64,000 nucleotides of DNA from Poa pratensis (lineage: Eukaryota; Streptophyta; Magnoliopsida; Poales; Poaceae). How positions within the stretch are numbered: position 1 is the stretch's first letter; the number at the start of each line of letters is the position of its first letter. The stretch covers positions 45,556,053 through 45,620,052 of the forward strand of contig CAMZMU010000027.1 of assembly GCA_947311845.1 (NCBI GenBank), written 5' to 3'. Of this stretch, positions 54,033-63,733 are shown piece by piece. A program made the translations under genes and the position numbers. The notes under the pieces are model-generated. The model did not search any database. It saw only the letters and a program-made list of their open reading frames with translations, and was not told where the DNA came from.

Positions 54033-54286
54033 AATATCAAGATCAAATGGACGGAAAAGCCCATCTTGTTTAGTGCATGAACGGACATTAAATTGTAACC
54101 AAGGGACTCGACAAGCATGACATTCACAAGGGTGATATCCCTTGCTACTACCACCTTGCCGAGGCCCGATACCTTGGCTTTAGACTTGTCTCCATATGTG
54201 ATGGTTGCATGATTATCATTTGGTCTCATTCCCGTCATAAGCTCCTTGCTTCCGGTCATATGACTTGTACATCCACTATCAATCAC
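54005..54286 (-). CDS. Copia aspartic protease region
   Basis: Starts with MIDSGCTSHMTG, the DSG active site with the CTSHMTG flank usual for Copia. ATITYGDKSKAKVSGLGKV and the LVESLGYNLMSVHAL block mark the rest of the domain. It frees gag and pol products. It overlaps the integrase-side frame at its end (frameshift near 54030). Confidence 0.85.
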   Translation of the reverse strand: MIDSGCTSHMTGSKELMTGMRPNDNHATITYGDKSKAKVSGLGKVVVARDITLVNVMLVESLGYNLMSVHALNKMGFSVHLILILWYSCGARL

Positions 54287-55709
54287 CCATTTCGACCCAT
54301 CGGAAGCATAGTCCTACAAGAAATTATTGCTTGGTTTTAGGTACACATCTTGCAATGGGTCCTCTTTTGTTAGCAACCAGGGTCTTAGGAACCCAAATAG
54401 AGTAAGCAATGAAACCATCATAAGGACCAACATATTTAACATAAACATCCCCATAATAATCAACATAAAGAATATAGTTGGGGTTAGCATGTCCCGCAAA
54501 GTCACTACGAGGAGTGTTGCCCCTTGTGGCATCACCACTCGCAATGGTAGTCTTATTTGCTTGTGCGGGCTTGACCTTCTTCTTCTTCTTGGCAACATAA
54601 CCAAGACCCTCTTTCCCAATGTGTGGCTTTTGCATTTGCAAAAGATCATCAAGAGGCTTGCTTTGGGAAATAGAGGCCTTGGCATGTTCGACCTTCAACC
54701 TAGCATTTTCCTCAATGACATTTGCATGATCACAAGAAGTAGTAGAGGAACAAGGAACATTAGTTTTAGATGATTGAATTTGAAGTTGTTCAAAAGACTT
54801 GGTGAGAGTAGAGTGTTCACTCTCCAAGGCCTTGTGAGCCTTGGTGAGCTTCTCTAGCTTCTCGGTTAGTCTATCATGACCAACACCAAATTCAACATTT
54901 TTCTTTCTTGTAAAGCTTATATTTTGCAATAGTATGGTCATGTTCTTTAATGATTTGAGAAAAGATTGCATTTTGTGCCTCATCAAGATTTTCAAGTTTC
55001 TCTTCAAGAGAAACATGAAGCTCATGCTCTTCCTCAAGAGCCACGGTGAGAGAAGCAATATCATTAGCACACTCTCTTTCAAGTCTCTCCTTCTCATCAA
55101 GCTCCTCTTGAATCTGACCATAGTCGCTCATGAGAGCTTCAAAGTGTGTCTTGGCTTCACCTTGCAAGTTAGTCATGAAACGATCCAAAGCAACATTTTC
55201 TTCCTTTACTCTAAGACGCATAAGATCATTCATTTCATTTGTAGTTTTGGAGGGTGAAGGAGATGATACCTCGGTGGCCTTGGCCATGAGACACTTGGCA
55301 GATTGGATTGGGACATTCTCATTGGAGATTCGAAGAGGGATGATGGTGTTGATGAAGTAATGGCAATAGCGACCACTTCACTTGTGGTTTCTTCTTCATG
55401 ACTCTCACCCCCGGACATGTACTCCTCTCTAGTCACCAATACCATTCTTGAAGGAGGCTTCTTGTTGGGAAGGTTCTTCTTGAAGAAAAGTTTCTTGCTA
55501 GGGGACTTTGAGGCATTCTTGAGAACAAGCCTTCCTCCATGTTCTTCACAGTTCTCATAGGGACACTCGGCAACATAGTGATATCTATCTTGGCAATTGA
55601 AGCAAGTCTTCATTTTGGGTTGCCCTCCTTGTAACCACTAGATTTGAACTTTTGCTCCACTTGAGCTTTAGCTTTGGATGAGTTCTTCCAAAAGGTCCTT
55701 GCCGCAAGA
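54287..55709 (-). pseudogene. Copia gag, C-terminal part with coiled coil and CCHC finger
   Basis: Read on the minus strand from 55709: Lys-rich lead-in, then the zinc knuckle CFNCQDRYHYVAEC (C-X2-C-X4-H-X4-C) at about 55608-55565. A basic KKLFFKKNLPNKKPPSRMVL region and a long helical coiled-coil stretch follow (MNDLMRLRVKEENVALDRFM, GQIQEELDEKERLEREC, LTEKLEKLTKAHKALESEH). The frame is broken near 55230 and 54900. The last part (54685-54324) is shifted again. A long coiled coil after the knuckle is usual in Sirevirus gag. Confidence 0.8.
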
Positions 55710-57344
55710 TGTTGGGAATCGTAGATAGAAAACAAAAAAAATTCTACCGACGATAACCATAAACCAGCCAAGAACTATACTATGCAGATATACTATACGG
55801 AGGAGAACGGAATACATACCCTTGTAGACTGTAAGCGGGGATTACGCTCCTGAACAAGCGTTGATGATGAAGCCGACGTAGCCGACCTCAAGGTCGTGCA
55901 GAGGAAGAAGACGACTTCCAGTGCCAAACAATGGCACCTCGCAGTTCCACACACGTATGGTGTAGATGACGACCTCCGGGCTCCAGATCCAGCAGAGCAG
56001 CGGAAACAGAAGATTGGATCTAGCAGCACGACGGTGTGCGTGTAGTAGAGAGACTTCTCTCCCTATACGCGGCTCCAGAAATGAAACCACCCTCAAGGTA
56101 GGAGAGAAGAAGAGGCAATTGGTGTAAAATCAAAGGCACAGGGGGGTCCCATATTTAAAGGAGGAGGAGGCTGCCTGCCTTGGTGGCTTGGCGGTGTGGG
56201 ACTATCCCACACCAGCCACACCACCAAGGGGTGCACCGGCCCTAGGTGGGCCCCATGTGGCCCACCTAGGCCGGCTGGCCTTCTTCCCTTTTTTCTCCTT
56301 TTTCTTTTAAGGGATTTTTCCCTAATGGGCCTCTAAGGCCCATTTATGATTTAATGCCTTTAAAAATTCGAAATAAATTAAATAAAAATATATTTAATCA
56401 CTAATAACACTTACTAATATTAAATACATATTATTTAATTCATCCGGCTCCGAAACCTATTTCGTTGCCTCCGATCAACATCGGACAAGTTCCGGAACAC
56501 TTCCGGAGTTCCCAGTTTCTTTTCTCTCTAAATCCAATCTAATCGTCACCCACCCTTAAGTGTGTTACCCCACGGTTTGGGACCACTTCAGACATGATCG
56601 AGACACCCTCTCCGATCAATGACTAACAGCGGGATCTGGATATCCATGATAGCCCCTGTGCGTCCACGAATGTCTTCTATCGTTTGAACCTTTAGACGTC
56701 CAGTCTCATCCTATTGCGTAGCGATACTTAGATTGTACGAGCGTCGTTCTCCGGTATCATGATTACCGAGCATGACCTCATCACCGACAAACCTATCTTT
56801 ACTCATCTGCGATATTACATCCCCGTGACCTAGTCACATGCTTGCAAGCTCTTTGATGTAATCTCACCGAGTGGGCCCAGAGTATTTATCCTGCTATGTG
56901 GATTGGCAATTCCCGCTCTTGATCACTCGCTTCTACTGCTTTCTTCCAATACCCGAAAGTGTCACCTTTATTGTCACGCTATATAAGTCATGTCGTTTGA
57001 TGCAATCAGCCGTATCTTTCAGAAGCAGAGATTTGATATGATCTCACGGTCGAAGGTATGAATACTACGTTTCTATCTTTTGGGTATGTCCATCAAAGCA
57101 TTCACCTAATGATATGACTCCGTTGTTAACCGACGCCATTGTCCATGATCAGGAAACCTTGATCATCTGTTACCCAACGAACTAGTTAAATAGAGGCTAC
57201 TAGGGACCTGGTTGTTTTATACCACACGTGTATTAATGTTTCCGCGTAATACAGTTATAGCATGGTATTAAAACGTATTATGAACAATTGAGATATGACA
57301 AATAAAATCACTTTATTAATTGCCTCTAGGGCATATCTCCTTCA
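55710..57344 (-). mobile_element. BARE1/Angela-like Copia solo LTR
   Basis: 1635 bp flanked by the duplication CAAGA (55705-55709, 57345-57349). On the minus strand it begins TGAAGGAGATATGCCCTAGA, very close to the start of BARE1/Angela/WIS LTRs, and ends ...CGATTCCCAACA. Internal words (GGTCACGGGGATGTAATATC; TTCCGGAACTTGTCCGATG) also match what I know of that family. No PBS, PPT or coding sequence, so it is a solo LTR. This is the strongest taxonomic clue for a Triticeae source. Confidence 0.8.
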
Positions 57345-57818
57345 CAAGAGCCACATAGTCCCTATGAGCAATCTTGAGTTCTTCGGTGTCCATGGAGGAC
57401 ACATCTTCACAATCTTGATCTTCATTGTGTTCAACCACCTTGGCCTTCAAAGCAAGTGACGCTCCTTGTTACATTCCAATAGCTCGGGCACGAGAGTCTT
57501 GTGCAATTTTGGCTTGGACTTTGAAGGATTGCATCTCTTGCATGACTTCATTAGAGGTCAATTGTGGATAGTTCTGCCTTCCTTGGAGACTCTTCAAGTC
57601 GGCCGGTTCAAAGGGCAAGAGAGCATTCACATACTTCCTCTTGATCCACTCAACATTCACATTAGTTCCCCAAGAGCTTTATAGGCATTGGCAAGGGACT
57701 TGAGTCTTCGATACATTTGCTCATGGTCTTCTCCATCTTCCATGAAGAACCCTTCGGACTTGTTGCTCATTTCCTCAAACCGGTTTCTCTTCATGATTTC
57801 ATTTCCAACGAACACCTC
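57345..57818 (-). pseudogene. Copia gag, UBN2-like N-terminal fragment
   Basis: Continues gag upstream of the solo LTR. FEEMSNKSEGFFMEDGEDHE, MYRRLKSLANAYKALGELM, a stop, then MNVEWIKRKYVNALLPFEPA and QLTSNEVMQEMQSFKVQAK, ending at a stop near 57469. This is the gag core found before the zinc knuckle in Copia elements. The rest lies beyond element C, outside the window. Confidence 0.8.
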
Positions 57819-58334
57819 TGTCGGGGGAATACTTTCTGGATTAACCCGCGGCCCAGTGCGACTTACTTTACTCGCACGGACAAAGGCCCACTTGGGAGCA
57901 AGCCCAGTATTGAACCGCCATAAGGAGAAAGATCTAGAAGACATATCCCGGAGGACGTGAAGACCAAGTAGTCTCCGAGTAGGCCTCTGTGGACGTATTC
58001 CTTGTGCGGAAAGTTTCCTTTGTAACCTGACGAGCCTCTATGTATATAAAGAGGACTCGCAGGACTTAGAAGGGGTCAAGCTATCAAGCCCTAAACCCTA
58101 GCTCATACGGCGAGTACCAGATCGGATCGCCTCCATTGTAACACCTCGATTATCATATCAATACCAATCTAGGGTAGGCAGGAAGTAGGTCTTTTACCTC
58201 ACATTGAGGGGGCCGAACCTGGGTAAATCTGTGTTGATCTTTGTTCCTGCGATCCCAAGCTCGGAGATGCTTGACTCGCGTAATCCCACACCTATGAAGT
58301 CATCTATGACACCTGACGTGACAAACCCACGACA
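57819..58334 (+). repeat. Gypsy C 5' LTR
   Basis: 516 bp, TGTCGGGGGAAT...CCCACGACA. TATA-like TATATAAA at 58043-58050. The boundary is set by the change from the Copia gag frame and by the PBS; no partner LTR is in view. Confidence 0.85.
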
Positions 58335-58850
58335 GTTGGCGCCCACCATGGGGCCTGCGGTCAAGAGCGTCACGTTCTGCGCAGGATCCATGAAGGGAGC
58401 TGAAGATCTTGTTGCTGGCCGTATCATCACGGTCAATGGCACAGCCCTCATTGACGATTCAAGCTGGGGGCCGGAAGCTGATTAGCTGGAAACCGGCCAC
58501 GTCATCCCGTTTGGATCTGTCCATGTTTTCGTCGGCTTCATTAGCGGCGAATCCGAAGATCCATCGCAACATGGTGACTCAGAAGAAGGAGTCGCGGTAA
58601 CGGTGGACCAAGAAGAAGAATCTATCAACCACGAGTCGCTACCTCTTGAAGACGAAGAAGGCCAATCCATTGAGTATGTCATTGAGGAAAGGCTAAGCGG
58701 AGGCCCTGTGGATGGCGACTCGCCCTCCGTAGGAGATCGGTACATGGAAGGGGTCTACAGGACCACAGAAGTGGACGAAGGGCTGGGCATGCCACCAGGC
58801 AGCTTAGCCCCACACCGCCGGAAGCGACAGAACAAGCCGCTCTAGACGCA
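58204..58850 (+). pseudogene. Gypsy C gag N-terminus, open across LTR end and PBS
   Basis: The frame is open from the LTR (RGPNLGKSVLIFVPAIPSSE) through NPRQLAPTMGPAVKSVTF to a stop at about 58483, then continues in the same register (VIPFGSVHVFVGFISGESED-like) to MDQEEESINHESLPLEDEEG and a stop near 58843. The first part matches A and B around the PBS, although no ATG aligned with their MERL is present. Confidence 0.6.
58336..58354 (+). promoter_or_regulatory. Gypsy C primer-binding site
   Basis: TTGGCGCCCACCATGGGGC, one base after the LTR; differs from A and B only at one position (CAT for CGT). Confidence 0.85.
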
Positions 58851-58874
58851 CCAGGAGTCGCGGCATCCGCTGCG

Positions 58875-59750
58875 ATGACGCCAGGAGTCGCGGCCTCAGG
58901 AGTCACAAACAGAGAGACTCCACCTGGCGTTGCGACTGCGGGATCAGGATCAAGGGTAGCCCCCAACGCAGCGGTCACGTCGCCACAGGGAAGCGTGTTG
59001 CTTACGCCAATATCTGCGGTTAACGCGACTGCTAGGGTGACAGAATTGGAGGCTACCAGGATCGGGTTATATGATGAAGTCCAGAGAATCGCGGATGAAA
59101 GAGCCAGGTTGGCGCGTGAGGAACAGCGCCTCCAACAGGAGCAACTGCGACTCATCGAGGAAACCAACACTCTGCAAGGGGTACAGGCCACCTTGCCACA
59201 CAGACGCCATGCGAGTCGCCTGCAGCCAGGAACAGTAAATCCTATGGAGCTGTTCCAATCGCCTACCGCTGAACCAACAATCGCGGTTCCATCAGTCACC
59301 ACCAACGTGGTCCCATCAGTCACCACCAACGCAGCGCGCCCGGTCGCATGGTCAGGGGTCGCACAACCTTCAGTCGCGGTACCCACAAACATGGCACCAT
59401 CTGCCATGGTTATGCGGTCCGTGGCCCCGTTAGCTGCGCCAGCGGTTCAAGCAATCACTGTACCATCAGTTGTACCAGCAGTTCCATCTTTCGCAGCTCC
59501 AAGAGCAGCGGAGATACCTGGGTCAAGGGCCATAGTACAGGCTAATAATAGGGCCATGATGCCCCCGCCACTGCCGCAGCCAACCTTTGTTCAGCAGTCG
59601 CCACAACAGCCTCAAAGGTTCCACACACCGCAAGGACATTATGTTAGCCCGGTAGAGAATCTCTTTGCGGGTACGAACATCTTGGCCAGGTTAGAGCCAG
59701 CAGGAAACACCCAATGGACAGAGAGGCGAGGCGCGCCATTGAGATGCTGA
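58875..59750 (+). CDS. Gypsy C gag, helical and proline-rich region
   Basis: 291 open codons: a Val/Thr/Pro-rich N-terminus, a strong coiled-coil helix (LYDEVQRIADERARLAREEQ, RLQQEQLRLIEETNTLQG), RRHASRLQPGTVNPMELFQS (matching HQSRLPLQGEALNPTALF in A), and RFHTPQGHYVSPVENLFAG (matching A). It lies upstream of the capsid domain and ends by frameshift near 59750. Confidence 0.72.
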   Translation: MTPGVAASGVTNRETPPGVATAGSGSRVAPNAAVTSPQGSVLLTPISAVNATARVTELEATRIGLYDEVQRIADERARLAREEQRLQQEQLRLIEETNTLQGVQATLPHRRHASRLQPGTVNPMELFQSPTAEPTIAVPSVTTNVVPSVTTNAARPVAWSGVAQPSVAVPTNMAPSAMVMRSVAPLAAPAVQAITVPSVVPAVPSFAAPRAAEIPGSRAIVQANNRAMMPPPLPQPTFVQQSPQQPQRFHTPQGHYVSPVENLFAGTNILARLEPAGNTQWTERRGAPLRC

Positions 59751-60753
59751 GCACAGCAGTAATACAGCAGGCAAACATGTCCGAACACGCGGGACGGCTG
59801 CACTCCACTCCCTACAATAGCAGAGCGACGGCAGAAAGAAGCATCCACGCGGAGTCGCCGCACGTTGCGACTTCAAGTTCGGCTAGGCGACAAAGGGAAG
59901 ATCAACCTGCGGCTCAAAATCAACCTCAGCAAGTTCAACCCATAGAATTGTGCAGCCGCGCGCAGCGGATAATCCAGTAGGAAGACCAGCTTCGTCCAAT
60001 CTATCATCGCGACTGTCTGTTTCAGCAAAAAAATCAGGTCTGAACCGTTTCCTGCAGATTTCAAAGGACCTCGCAAGGTCGCCAACTACAACGCAAGCAT
60101 GGACCCTGTTACTTGGCTCAACAATTACGAGATGGGCATGAGCATCCTAAACGCATCCGAAGAGATCTGCGCACGTTACCTAAACATGATGTTAGAAGGC
60201 GCAGCTCACATATGGCTGCAAAATTTGCCACCAAATTCAATAAACTCTTGGGATGAGATGAAGGAAGCTTTTATCAAGAATTTCCAAGGAACATGCAAGC
60301 GACTCTGCAGCATAGAGGACCTTGAGCGTTGTGTACAGAAGGAAGGCGAGTCGAGTCGCCACTGGATGAGAAGGGTCGCAGAATCATACATTCCTCAGAT
60401 AACATACCACCCAGTTCAGCAGTCCTTGTCATGGAGAAAAATTGCAAATTTGAGCCGCTAGTCCACAAACTAGGTCGCATGAAGGACAAAGTCAAGAGCC
60501 TAAGCGAGGTAATGGCGGCGGCCAACAAGTATGCTAGCTCGGATAAAACCAGGGACGCATCTGATGGGGAGGAAGAGGAAAATACTGGCAAGGGAAAGAA
60601 GGCCAGTAGCAAGCCTCAACAACAGCAAGCTAGCAATGCCAATGCGAGTTATAACAAGCGCAAAAACGAGGAAGGAAACTCAGGTTAGTCGCAAATACGA
60701 ATACTCGTTACAAACAAAGCAGCGGCAGAGGAAGGAATTTTCACCCAGTTAAT
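59751..60753 (+). pseudogene. Gypsy C gag capsid domain and C-terminal linker
   Basis: After RAIEMLSTAVIQQANMSEHA and a frame break: MDPVTWLNNYEMGMSILNAS, MMLEGAAHIWLQNLPPNSIN, WDEMKEAFIKNFQGTCKRL and CVQKEGESSRHWMRRVAES (Retrotrans_gag domain). Frames change again at about 60420; the last piece (60329-60688) is Lys/Gln/Asn-rich with MEKNCKFEPLVHKLGRMKD. A stop at about 60688 precedes the next frame. Confidence 0.75.
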
Positions 60754-61902
60754 TTGGAAGAGGTTTTCAACCGCCCCTGCGACATCCATATAGGAAAAGA
60801 TGGGAAACCACCCAACCACACAAAGGCACAGTGCTATCATTACAAAAAGTGGAAGGATGGGCAACCACTCAACACAAACAACAATCATCAAAACAATGAG
60901 GGAGGTAACCACGGCGGAGGCAACAACAGCAACAACGCCGTCCCAAATCCGCAGCCAGATCAGCCACAGTTCCCAAAACAGTTGGGTCAGTATCATACCA
61001 TTGTGGTGAATACTTCAAGGAGGGAACAAAAGCTGCGACGACGCAATCAGGCTGTTAACGCCATAGTACCAGCCGTCCCACAGTGGCTAAAGTGGTCCGA
61101 GCAGCCAGTAGTTTGGAGCCGCGAGGATCACCCAGGAGAAATAAATGAAGAGGGAAAACTCGCGCTGGTGGTTGCCCCTCAAGTCGCAGGGTACAAGTTG
61201 AGCAAAGTACTGATGGATGGAGGCAGCAGCATCAATATATTATACTATGAAACCTTCAAAAGAATGAACCTCCAAGAAAAGCAGCTACACCCATCAAGAA
61301 CAACGTTTCACGGTGTCGTGCCAGGCATATCAGCTCAGCCATTGGGGCGAATCAACTTGGAGGTCGCCTTTGGGACACAAAGCAACTTCAGGAGCGAGTA
61401 CATTTGGTTCGAGGTTGTAGATTTCCAGAGCCCATATCATGCGCTGTTTGGCAGAGAAGCATTCGCAAAGTTTATGGCTAGGCCGTGCTATGTGTACCTA
61501 AAGCTTAAAATACCAGGCCCCAGGGGAGTCATCACCATCAATGGCGACAAAAGAATAGCTCAAGAATGCGAAGAAGGCGACAAGGCCATGGCCAGAGCAG
61601 CTTGCATCGCAGAGAGCGTGCCCATGCGCGAGTCGCGGGAGAATTTTGATGACATTGTGAAGGCTAAGAGGCACCTGCCTGACTTGCGACTTCAGATTAC
61701 GGCCGCAAGGAAGGCAAGGAAGTCAAAGGCTACAGCCATTGCCAATAAGGACACGTCCCAGGCATCGCAAGTTGCCATCAGCAGCCGCAACAAAATTATC
61801 AAGAGTTTACATCATCAAGCTGGCCACTCAGGGCTAAAAACTTCAATTCTGGTCGCCACTCAGGCGCGACCGACCCATGTAACATCTCTGGTTGCCACCT
61901 AG
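60754..61902 (+). CDS. Gypsy C gag finger and aspartic protease
   Basis: 382 open codons. Finger-like region RPCDIHIGKDGKPPNHTKAQC, Asn-rich linker, QYHTIVVNTSRREQKLRRRN, WSEQPVVWSREDHPGE, GLxALVVAPQVAGYKLSKVL, active site LMDGGSSINILYY and HALFGREAFAKFMARP. Then a Lys/Arg-rich tail and, instead of RT, sequence translated from the 39-bp repeats (SILVATQARPTHVTSLVAT) up to a stop at 61900-61902. The protease fold residues are intact; this is one of the better-preserved genes in the window. Confidence 0.8.
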   Translation: MEEVFNRPCDIHIGKDGKPPNHTKAQCYHYKKWKDGQPLNTNNNHQNNEGGNHGGGNNSNNAVPNPQPDQPQFPKQLGQYHTIVVNTSRREQKLRRRNQAVNAIVPAVPQWLKWSEQPVVWSREDHPGEINEEGKLALVVAPQVAGYKLSKVLMDGGSSINILYYETFKRMNLQEKQLHPSRTTFHGVVPGISAQPLGRINLEVAFGTQSNFRSEYIWFEVVDFQSPYHALFGREAFAKFMARPCYVYLKLKIPGPRGVITINGDKRIAQECEEGDKAMARAACIAESVPMRESRENFDDIVKAKRHLPDLRLQITAARKARKSKATAIANKDTSQASQVAISSRNKIIKSLHHQAGHSGLKTSILVATQARPTHVTSLVAT

Positions 61903-62042
61903 GCGCAACCGACCCAAGCATCATTTCTGGTCGCCACTCAGGCGCGACCGACCCATGTAACATCTCTGGTTGCCACCTAGGCGCAACCGACCCAAGCATC
62001 ACTTCTGGTCGCCACCTAGGCGCGACCGACCCTATGTATCAT
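61848..62042 (+). repeat. 39-bp tandem repeat (5 copies) at the protease end of Gypsy C
   Basis: Five head-to-tail units of 39 bp, TCTGGTCGCCACTCAGGCGC and TCTGGTTGCCACCTAGGCGC alternating, each continuing with GACCGACCCA(T/A)... The array begins in the protease frame and marks the place where RT would start in A and B. Confidence 0.92.
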
Positions 62043-62497
62043 ATAATGATTCTGAAATAAAGCATCTCAAACTACCAATTGAGCTGTGAGTCTTTTATTT
62101 TTTAATCATTGGTCCCTTGGGGGTGCGGCAGCTTTTTAGCGCGGCCTATTCCTTGGGATCGCCAAACAAGTGGCATTTATCGTGATTATACTCAACCTCT
62201 CTTGGATGCGACTTGCACTATGCGGCCAAAGTACTGGGGTGTGGCGTCAATCGAGTTTGATTGCCTATCATGGCCGCTCTCGACCCTGAACACGCACTTT
62301 TTACCTGGGAAATACTGAGCCGCGCAAGGGCCTAAGTGAGGAAAAACCGAGACAAATCATAAGGACCAGCCTATTGGTCGAAACATGTACTGCTGAGAGT
62401 ACTTAAGCAAACCATAACATTGTCTTATGACACATAAATTCTAACAATTATTACAGGCCGCTAAGGGCCAAGATCATAAAAACATTGTTTCTATTCT
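62043..62497. other. Gypsy C spacer between repeats and antisense ORF, no gene seen
   Basis: About 450 bp with no coding signal: an AT-rich TTTTATTTTTTAATC patch, then GTGCGGCAGC and GCCGCTAAGGGCC words. It is the convergent spacer. Confidence 0.6.
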
Positions 62498-63147
62498 TCA
62501 TTTGTGCGCAGCTTTTGACCTGCGGGAAGGAGGAACAGGCGGCTTGCCAAGCTTGCCAGAAGGAGCAATCGCAGGCTCGCTGGAGGGCTCTTCAGTCGCG
62601 GGCTTGGGGGCTGCAGAGCTGGATACGCCTGGAGAGGGGTTCTTTTCCTGCGGAATCACCGCACTGGATGACGGAGCGGGTAACTTCTCCCATCTGCTTC
62701 CATCTGCATTATACTTGCCCATATAGGTCGCAAGATCTATCCCCTCCACCAGTTCAGTCGCGTGGCCGCGCATATCCTTCCAAGTCGCCGCATATTCTGA
62801 GGCCGTCAGTTCGGTGCCATCCACCTTCTTCGAGGGCCTACCTTTTGCAACCTTGGCAGCATCAAAAGAAGGATAGTATGTCTTGGCCAAAGCAAGAACA
62901 TGAGCCGCGCCGGTGCGAGCTGAGGACTCCTTCCAGTCCAAAAAGAACTGAGGCGCCCTAAGCAGTCTTTTTAGCAACCCTTCAGAATCACCGGGGACTG
63001 GCTTGGTCGGCAGCAGGCACTTAGACAGTGATTTCATGGCATCACAAGTTCTTCGCGAAAAATCGCGGATATACTCCAGCTGTTCTTGAGTACTGCCGCG
63101 CTGCTCCTTGGCATCTTCACCTACATCGAGGCATGTCTCCGTCAGCT
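62498..63147 (-). CDS. Gypsy C antisense ORF, last exon (C-terminal domain)
   Basis: From a GTTGTAG acceptor (rc of 63148-63154) to a stop at 62498. EQRGSTQEQLEYIRDFSRRT, KSLSKCLLPTKPVPGDSEG, APQFFLDWKESSARTGAAHV, LALAKTYYPSFDAAKVAKGR and a Ser/Pro-rich tail ending RRSKAAHK. It aligns with A exon 5 (LALVKAYHPNIDLIPLMRGF) and B (LALAKSHYPDIDPAKLAKGF). The exon is open. It shows that the aORF is kept in an element that has lost most of pol. Confidence 0.65.
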
Positions 63148-63208
63148 CTACAACATACAGGCAAAGATAGTAGAGAAAACAGATGCAGATATGAGTCGCA
63201 ACACATAC

Positions 63209-63606
63209 CAGTTAACTCTTGAGTCATGATGCACACTTTGGCGTGGACAAGGTTATGGGCATCAGAAACTTTCTTCAACTTTTTCTCAAGCTCGCCAATG
63301 GAAACAGCCTTGAGCCTTGCGTCCTCGTTGGCATCAGCGATGGCGTCTTTCTGAGCACTGATTGGAGGTCCTGTTGGACCCTCTCTTGAAACTTCTCTTC
63401 AACCGTTTTAAGCCGCAGCTCGGTGGCTTTGGCTTGTTCAGATAACTTGAAGCTTTCATCAGATAGCTCGCCCATCCTGGTTTCCCTCTTCTTCAGCTCA
63501 GCGTCACGCTGGCCAAGGAGCTCGCGCAGCCTCTCCAGTTCAGAGGAGTATCCCCCAACTGCTTTTCCAAGGCGAGTTTGGCAGCTGTTATGGAGCTTAG
63601 TTCCTC
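63209..63606 (-). pseudogene. Gypsy C antisense ORF, coiled-coil exon
   Basis: Bounded by an acceptor CTTGTAG at 63607-63613 and donor GGTATGTG at 63208. Coiled-coil sequence in two frames (MGELSDESFKLSEQAKATEL, RLKTVEEKFQERVQQDLQ; then KKLKKVSDAHNLVHAKV) separated by a frameshift near 63365. It corresponds to exon 4 of A and B, longer than either. Confidence 0.55.
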
Positions 63607-63733
63607 CTACAAGAGTACATCAGTTAGTAAGTACATATCAACAGCTAAAAGAGAAGCATCAAGTCTCCCTTTAAAGTCAAAGAAGAAACTTGATCCTTGG
63701 GGGCTAGAGACAGATAAGTGGAGAGAAGTTTAC

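Larger units (their letters stand above)
1..57818 (-). mobile_element. Sirevirus-like Ty1/copia retrotransposon, host layer of the nested stack
   Basis: Minus-strand Copia element whose own sequence survives in four blocks: 1-4330, 11097-11720, 53475-55709 and 57345-57818 (about 7.7 kb in total). Read on the minus strand the order is gag, protease, integrase, reverse transcriptase, RNase H, which is the Ty1/copia order. A long coiled-coil gag and extra sequence after pol suggest the Sirevirus lineage. Neither LTR is in the window: the 3' end lies left of base 1, and the 5' part of gag and the 5' LTR lie beyond element C on the right. Removing the insertions at their target-site duplications makes the reading frame continuous across each junction. 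Stops and frameshifts in RT, integrase and gag show it is dead. Confidence 0.85.

Noticed and set aside
58679..59407. 242-codon minus-strand frame opposite Gypsy C gag
   Set aside because: Mirror frame of the Val/Thr/Pro-rich gag segment; no conserved features and not at the aORF location.
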